This document shows positions 60,310 to 64,000 of a DNA stretch of 64,000 bases, in pieces. The notes under the pieces were generated by a model that worked only from the letters and a program-made list of their open reading frames with translations, was not told the DNA's origin and ran no database searches. This stretch comes from Sphingobacteriaceae bacterium (lineage in GTDB: Bacteria > Bacteroidota > Bacteroidia > Sphingobacteriales > Sphingobacteriaceae), in NCBI GenBank assembly GCA_947460875.1, contig CANHGR010000002.1, positions 124,001 through 188,000 of the forward strand. The letters are read 5' to 3'. A program made the translations under genes and the position numbers. Each line of letters starts with the position of its first letter. Position 1 is the stretch's first letter.

Positions 60310-61497
60310 TTAAAGAACTTGTTTAACTAACGCCGCAGCCTCTTTTAATAATATGGCAGAGTAAACCTTAAGACCAGACTCATCAATTAATTTTTTGGCT
60401 TCTTGTGCATTGGTTCCTTGTAACCGAACGATAATTGGTACAGGAATATTTCCAATTTCTTTATAAGCGTCGATTACTCCTTGTGCCACTCTATCGCAAC
60501 GAACAATCCCTCCAAAAATATTAATCAAAATTGCCTTTACGTTTGGATCTTTTAGGATAATGTTGAACGCTGCCTTTACAGTTTCAGCATTCGCAGTACC
60601 ACCAACATCCAGGAAGTTTGCAGGTTCGCCACCAGCTAACTTAATAATATCCATAGTTGCCATTGCTAGTCCCGCGCCATTTACCATACAGCCAACATTT
60701 CCGTCGAGCTTTACATAGTTCAGGTTAGATCTGCTTGCTTCAACCTCCATTGGATCTTCTTCACTTTCATCGCGCATAGCCGCAAACTCTTTGTGACGAA
60801 ATAGTCCATTATCGTCAAGATTTACTTTAGCATCAACGGCAAGTATCTTATTGTCAGAGGTTTTTAGAACCGGGTTGATTTCAAACATCGAAGAATCTGT
60901 TGCTTCATATGCCTGATATAGTGAAGCGACAAATTTTGTCATTTCTTTAAAAGCTTCGCCGCTAAGGCCAAAATTGAAAGCTATTTTCCTGGCTTGAAAT
61001 CCTTGAAGACCAACTTTTGGGTCGATTTCTTCTTTGAAAATGAGATGAGGAGTAGTTTCAGCAACGTGCTCGATATCCATCCCGCCTTCAGTAGAATACA
61101 TGATGATATTCCTTCCTTTCGCACGATCAAGAAGCACACTGATGTAAAATTCTTTTGTTTCACTTTCGCCTGGATAGTAAACATCTTGGGCAACGAGTAT
61201 TTTATTTACTTTCTTGCCTTCCGGTCCGGTTTGAGGAGTTATCAACTGCATCCCGATGATCTGCTCCGCTCTCTCTTTAACCTCATCAAGGTTTTTAGCA
61301 AGTTTTACACCACCACCTTTTCCGCGGCCCCCTGCATGAATTTGCGCTTTTATAACAACCCAGTCGGAATTATAATCTTCTTTTAATTTTTTTGCTGCTT
61401 CCACAGCCTCAGTAGGAGAGTTTGCAACAATCCCTTCCTGAATTCGCACACCGAAACTCTTTAAAATAGATTTACCCTGATATTCGTGAATATTCAT
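60310..61497 (-). CDS. sucC: Succinyl-CoA synthetase (ADP-forming) beta subunit
   Basis: TCA-cycle enzyme subunit (395 aa) that binds nucleotide and forms succinyl-CoA/succinate with SucD. The ATP-grasp domain runs over about 1-235: MNIHEYQGKSILKSFGVRI at the start, VIKAQIHAGGRGKGGGVKLA near 48-67 and FEINPVLKT near 206-214. The C-terminal CoA-ligase domain holds NGAGLAMATMDIIKLAGGEP near 269-288, FLDVGGTANAETVKAAF and INIFGGIVRCD near 333-343. sucD is not adjacent. SemiSWEET follows on the same strand. Confidence 0.97.
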   Translation of the reverse strand: MNIHEYQGKSILKSFGVRIQEGIVANSPTEAVEAAKKLKEDYNSDWVVIKAQIHAGGRGKGGGVKLAKNLDEVKERAEQIIGMQLITPQTGPEGKKVNKILVAQDVYYPGESETKEFYISVLLDRAKGRNIIMYSTEGGMDIEHVAETTPHLIFKEEIDPKVGLQGFQARKIAFNFGLSGEAFKEMTKFVASLYQAYEATDSSMFEINPVLKTSDNKILAVDAKVNLDDNGLFRHKEFAAMRDESEEDPMEVEASRSNLNYVKLDGNVGCMVNGAGLAMATMDIIKLAGGEPANFLDVGGTANAETVKAAFNIILKDPNVKAILINIFGGIVRCDRVAQGVIDAYKEIGNIPVPIIVRLQGTNAQEAKKLIDESGLKVYSAILLKEAAALVKQVL

Positions 61498-61646
61498 TTA
61501 TTTCGAAATTTGATGTAAAACTACCAAAATGCTTCATTTTCTAAAATGTTTATTGTGAATCTGATCAATTTTATGAATTATTGTTTTCGTAATTTCGTCC
61601 ACACACTTTAAAAAAGCAGAGATTTGCTGCGGAAATATCGATCTAC

Positions 61647-62393
61647 GTGAAAGTTTTAAAAACGGATACTATACCTGAATTATATATCATAGGAGCTGGT
61701 CCCGGCGATCCGGATTTAATTACAATCAAAGGATATAAAATACTGCAAAAAGCAAATGTCGTGTTGTACGACAATCTAGCGAATAAAGAATTACTGGATA
61801 TAGCGCCAGACGATTGTGAAAAAATCTATGTCGGCAAAAAGCCCTATGGCGATTATACTCCGCAAGAAGAGATTCATTTGCTAATCAAAGAGAAAGCATT
61901 TAGCAAGGGTTTGGTGGTACGTTTAAAGGGTGGAGATCCTTTTATTTTCGGACGGGGTTATGAAGAGATTATGTACGCACGTAGAAATGGAATCAATGCA
62001 TACTACGTTCCTGGCATAACAAGTATGCAGGCGGCTGGCTTAGATGATATTCCATTAACACACAGATCGTTAAGTGAAGGTATATGGATAATTACTGGTA
62101 CCAAAAAAAGTGGCGCGCTATCTGATGATCTTCGTTGGGCTACGAAAAGTAATGCCACCGTAGTGATTTATATGGGGATGAAAAAGGCTCAACAAATCTC
62201 AGATATATATATAGAAGAGGGCAAGGGGGAAATGCCTGTTACCGTGATCCAACATGCATCGCTTCCACACCAGAAATCGGCAGTAGGGAAGGTAAAGGAC
62301 TTAACAGACATGATTGAGCGTAGCAAGTTGACACACCCTGCAATAATAATTATCGGTGAAGTAATTTCGCTAAAGGAAACTGAACAGGATTAG
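61647..62393 (+). CDS. cobA: Uroporphyrinogen-III C-methyltransferase
   Basis: SAM-dependent enzyme (248 aa) that makes precorrin-2 for siroheme or cobalamin. Family signatures: ELYIIGAGPGDPDLITIKGY near 10-29, LVVRLKGGDPFIFGRGYEE near 90-108, YYVPGITSMQAAGLDDIPLTHRSL near 120-143 and TVVIYMGMKKAQQI near 171-184. It is a single-domain enzyme, without CysG-type dehydrogenase/ferrochelatase. The start codon is GTG. Its neighbours are unrelated, so the destination (siroheme for sulfite/nitrite reduction, or B12) cannot be told here. Confidence 0.93.
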   Translation: MKVLKTDTIPELYIIGAGPGDPDLITIKGYKILQKANVVLYDNLANKELLDIAPDDCEKIYVGKKPYGDYTPQEEIHLLIKEKAFSKGLVVRLKGGDPFIFGRGYEEIMYARRNGINAYYVPGITSMQAAGLDDIPLTHRSLSEGIWIITGTKKSGALSDDLRWATKSNATVVIYMGMKKAQQISDIYIEEGKGEMPVTVIQHASLPHQKSAVGKVKDLTDMIERSKLTHPAIIIIGEVISLKETEQD

Positions 62394-62441
62394 TACAGCG
62401 GATCTTCGCTGCACTCTCTCTTAAATATTTATCTTCGCGTT

Positions 62442-63095
62442 ATGTTACAGGCGATCGGAATTCAGAAATCGTATGGAAATCTTAAAATATTAAAAGGTGT
62501 ATCCCTTGAAGTTAAATCCCGAGAGATTGTAGCAATAGTTGGTGCGTCGGGAGCTGGAAAAAGTACTTTACTGCATATTATGGGCAGTTTAGACCAGCCA
62601 GATGCAGGTGAAGTTATCATTGAAGGAACTCAAATGAACATGCTCACGCAAAAAAAGCTAAGTGCGTTTAGAAATGAGCACATTGGCTTTATTTTTCAAT
62701 TTCACCATCTTCTTCCTGAGTTTACCGCGCTTGAAAATATTTGTATCCCCGCATGCATCGCTAAAAAAAACAAGAAGCAAGCTGAGCTTAGTGCGATGGA
62801 ATTGCTTTCCATGCTTGACCTTGCACACAGAGCCGGACATAAACCGGCAGAGCTATCCGGCGGAGAGCAACAACGCATCGCTGTGGCTAGAGCTTTAGTC
62901 AACAAACCTTCCATTATATTCGCTGATGAACCATCAGGTAATCTTGATTCTGCGAATGCCCATAGCATGCACAATTTATTTGTGGAGCTTAGAGATAAAT
63001 TTGATCAAACATTCATTATTGTAACGCACAACGATGAACTCGCAACTATTGCAGATCGGAAAATTGTAATGAAAGATGGACTAATAAGTGTTTAG
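62442..63095 (+). CDS. ABC transporter ATP-binding protein, LolD/MacB-like
   Basis: A 217-residue ATPase subunit: Walker [16 protein letters not shown] (35-49), Q-loop in [12 protein letters not shown] near 84-95, signature [15 protein letters not shown] near 138-152, Walker [13 protein letters not shown] near 158-169 and H-loop IVTHND near 192-197. The [14 protein letters not shown] segment is characteristic of the lipoprotein-release (LolD) and MacB/FtsE-like exporters. No permease gene is adjacent, so its partner must lie elsewhere. A TATCTTCG element (one mismatch to TAnnTTTG) lies just before the ATG. Confidence 0.88.
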   Translation: MLQAIGIQKSYGNLKILKGVSLEVKSREIVAIVGASGAGKSTLLHIMGSLDQPDAGEVIIEGTQMNMLTQKKLSAFRNEHIGFIFQFHHLLPEFTALENICIPACIAKKNKKQAELSAMELLSMLDLAHRAGHKPAELSGGEQQRIAVARALVNKPSIIFADEPSGNLDSANAHSMHNLFVELRDKFDQTFIIVTHNDELATIADRKIVMKDGLISV

Positions 63096-63103
63096 GACTC
63101 CTT

Positions 63104-63715
63104 ATGATAAACTATAATGAGATCGACCCCAGCAAGAAGGCCTACATTTTTGAATTAGATGATGTGCTTTTTCCCGAGAAAGACTATCTGTTGCAAGTTT
63201 ATTATCTATTTGCCAACTTTATCGAGTACACGGAAACTTTTCCGCTATCAATAGATCTGACAGCATTTATGAAACTTTCATACGAAAGTATGGGGGCGGA
63301 CGGGATTTTCGAGCGCGCACAAGAGACCTTCGCGTTCGACGCAAAATATAAAGAGGAGTTTGAACGCTTACATCACACAGCTCGTTTGCCTTTAAAACTA
63401 TTGTTATACAAAGAAGCCCTTACGTTGCTCCAAGACATAGTGATTAACAGAAAAAATATTTTTCTTGTAACAAACGGTAAGCCTGAACAGCAGCTAAACA
63501 AAATACAGCAAATAGAGTGGAACGGACTTGAAGAATACTTGATAGTATATTTCGCAGAGGAATTAAAGCCAAAGCCTGATACTGAAGTTTTAGATTATAT
63601 TCTTGACAGATATGGTCTGAAAAGGAAAGAACTATTAATTATCGGCGGTACAGAAAGGGATCAGGAATTTGCTTCTGCCGCAGGAATAGACTATCTTGCT
63701 ATAAACGAACGATAA
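63104..63715 (+). CDS. HAD-superfamily protein with altered nucleophile
   Basis: A 203-residue HAD-fold protein. Motif I normally reads FDLDGTL; here it is Phe16-Glu17-Leu-Asp19-Asp-Val-Leu, with Glu at the nucleophile Asp position (GAA at 63152-63154). Motif II FLVTNGKPEQ near 126-135, Lys of KPKPDTE near 155-161 (motif III) and the acidic IIGGTERDQEFA near 175-186 (motif IV) are present. The cap is helical (about 25-100, VYYLFANFIEYTETF). Loss of the Asp nucleophile argues against phosphatase activity, though a weak or binding role is possible. It starts 9 bp after the ABC gene. Confidence 0.82.
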   Translation: MINYNEIDPSKKAYIFELDDVLFPEKDYLLQVYYLFANFIEYTETFPLSIDLTAFMKLSYESMGADGIFERAQETFAFDAKYKEEFERLHHTARLPLKLLLYKEALTLLQDIVINRKNIFLVTNGKPEQQLNKIQQIEWNGLEEYLIVYFAEELKPKPDTEVLDYILDRYGLKRKELLIIGGTERDQEFASAAGIDYLAINER

Positions 63716-63718
63716 AAA

Positions 63719-64000
63719 ATGTTAAACAAAGGGATCTGTATAATTATCGTACTTATCTCAGTATTTGCACTTGGCTGTAAGAAATACAAGGGTGCGCCGA
63801 GCGCTCCAATCAAATTGCCAACGCGCGAGGAATTAACCAAAGACTCAATCTTTCTTTATGCTAAAGAAATTTACTATTGGTTCGACGCTCTTCCTGACTA
63901 TCAGACCTTTATGCCTGGTGCTAAAGCCAATCCTGATTCGACAGTTTCGGCAATAAGCCGTTATAAGTTAAATCCAAAATTTAACCTTAACGATCCATAT
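63719..64000 (+). CDS. Lipoprotein, N-terminal part of a probable S41-family peptidase
   Basis: An ATG at 63719 opens 94 codons running off the window end. The signal is short and hydrophobic (MLNKGICIIIVLISVFALGC) with a lipobox at Cys20, so the protein is membrane-anchored. The following KDSIFLYAKEIYYWFDALPDY and the NPKFNLNDPY segment match the N-terminal region that precedes the PDZ and S41 (C-terminal-processing-like) peptidase domains in Bacteroidota. The peptidase domain is outside the window, so the assignment is tentative. It may belong to the ABC-HAD unit directly upstream (3-bp gap). Confidence 0.6.
   Translation, partial: MLNKGICIIIVLISVFALGCKKYKGAPSAPIKLPTREELTKDSIFLYAKEIYYWFDALPDYQTFMPGAKANPDSTVSAISRYKLNPKFNLNDPY

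Noticed and set aside
1-64000. CRISPR arrays, rRNA genes, insertion sequences, prophage
   Set aside because: No regularly spaced repeats, no rRNA sequence and no transposase- or phage-like protein were seen.

Overview
The window is chromosomal DNA of a Bacteroidota bacterium, most likely of the Sphingobacteriaceae (Pedobacter/Mucilaginibacter relatives). The basis is: AT-rich DNA with almost no Shine-Dalgarno sequences, many promoters with the TAnnTTTG -7 box typical of the phylum, a MurF-alanine racemase fusion, a Bacteroidota-type PEP carboxylase, a TonB receptor, and lipoproteins of Bacteroidota style. The family assignment is inference; no rRNA gene is present.

Layout. 1-13300: mostly minus-strand housekeeping genes (partial TPR protein, pyrB-pyrR, rpsA, cmk, lpxR-like, lon, gpmI) with arfB and a TPR gene on the plus strand. 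13371-18469: plus-strand genes (DUF4783, nadC, plsY, TIGR02757, mnmE) around a decayed M48 peptidase gene. 18659-22633: a TonB receptor and a FAS1 lipoprotein. 22634-24565: a gene graveyard around a Crp/Fnr regulator, with remnants of a GH95 alpha-fucosidase and a P-type ATPase. 25394-34184: a secreted GH5-like hydrolase, then a tight eight-gene L-fucose operon (GH29 fucosidase, FucP, mutarotase, SDR, FAH hydrolase, lactonase, SDR, Zn-dehydrogenase). 34194-41692: methyltransferase, broken YdeI-like gene, cysE-cysM, an ECF sigma unit, ppc and a small lipoprotein. 41989-42245: tRNA-Leu(UAA) and tRNA-Gly(GCC). 42332-50659: recX, murF-alr, DUF502, LOG family, sodium:solute symporter, recR, SDR, YitT. 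50683-54508: a trp operon (trpD-F-B-A) behind a leader peptide with three tandem Trp codons and an attenuator. 54532-64000: YrdC family, VOC, asnS, two M16 peptidases, a frameshifted SemiSWEET, sucC, cobA, a LolD-like ATPase, a HAD protein and a partial S41-like lipoprotein.

How the genes work together. The fucose operon encodes release, uptake, mutarotation and non-phosphorylative oxidation of L-fucose towards pyruvate and lactate. It has no L-fuconate dehydratase here, and its likely sugar dehydrogenase has Asn in place of the catalytic Lys. The trp locus lacks trpE, trpG and trpC, yet keeps a complete classical attenuation leader directly before trpD. CysE and CysM form a cysteine-synthesis pair, and PyrR/PyrB a pyrimidine pair.

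The strongest signals beyond ordinary annotation are the trp attenuator, the promoter boxes that lie within a few bases of start codons (leaderless mRNAs, which also correct several starts), the fucose-pathway anomalies, and a set of broken genes, several of which differ from intact by one or two small indels.
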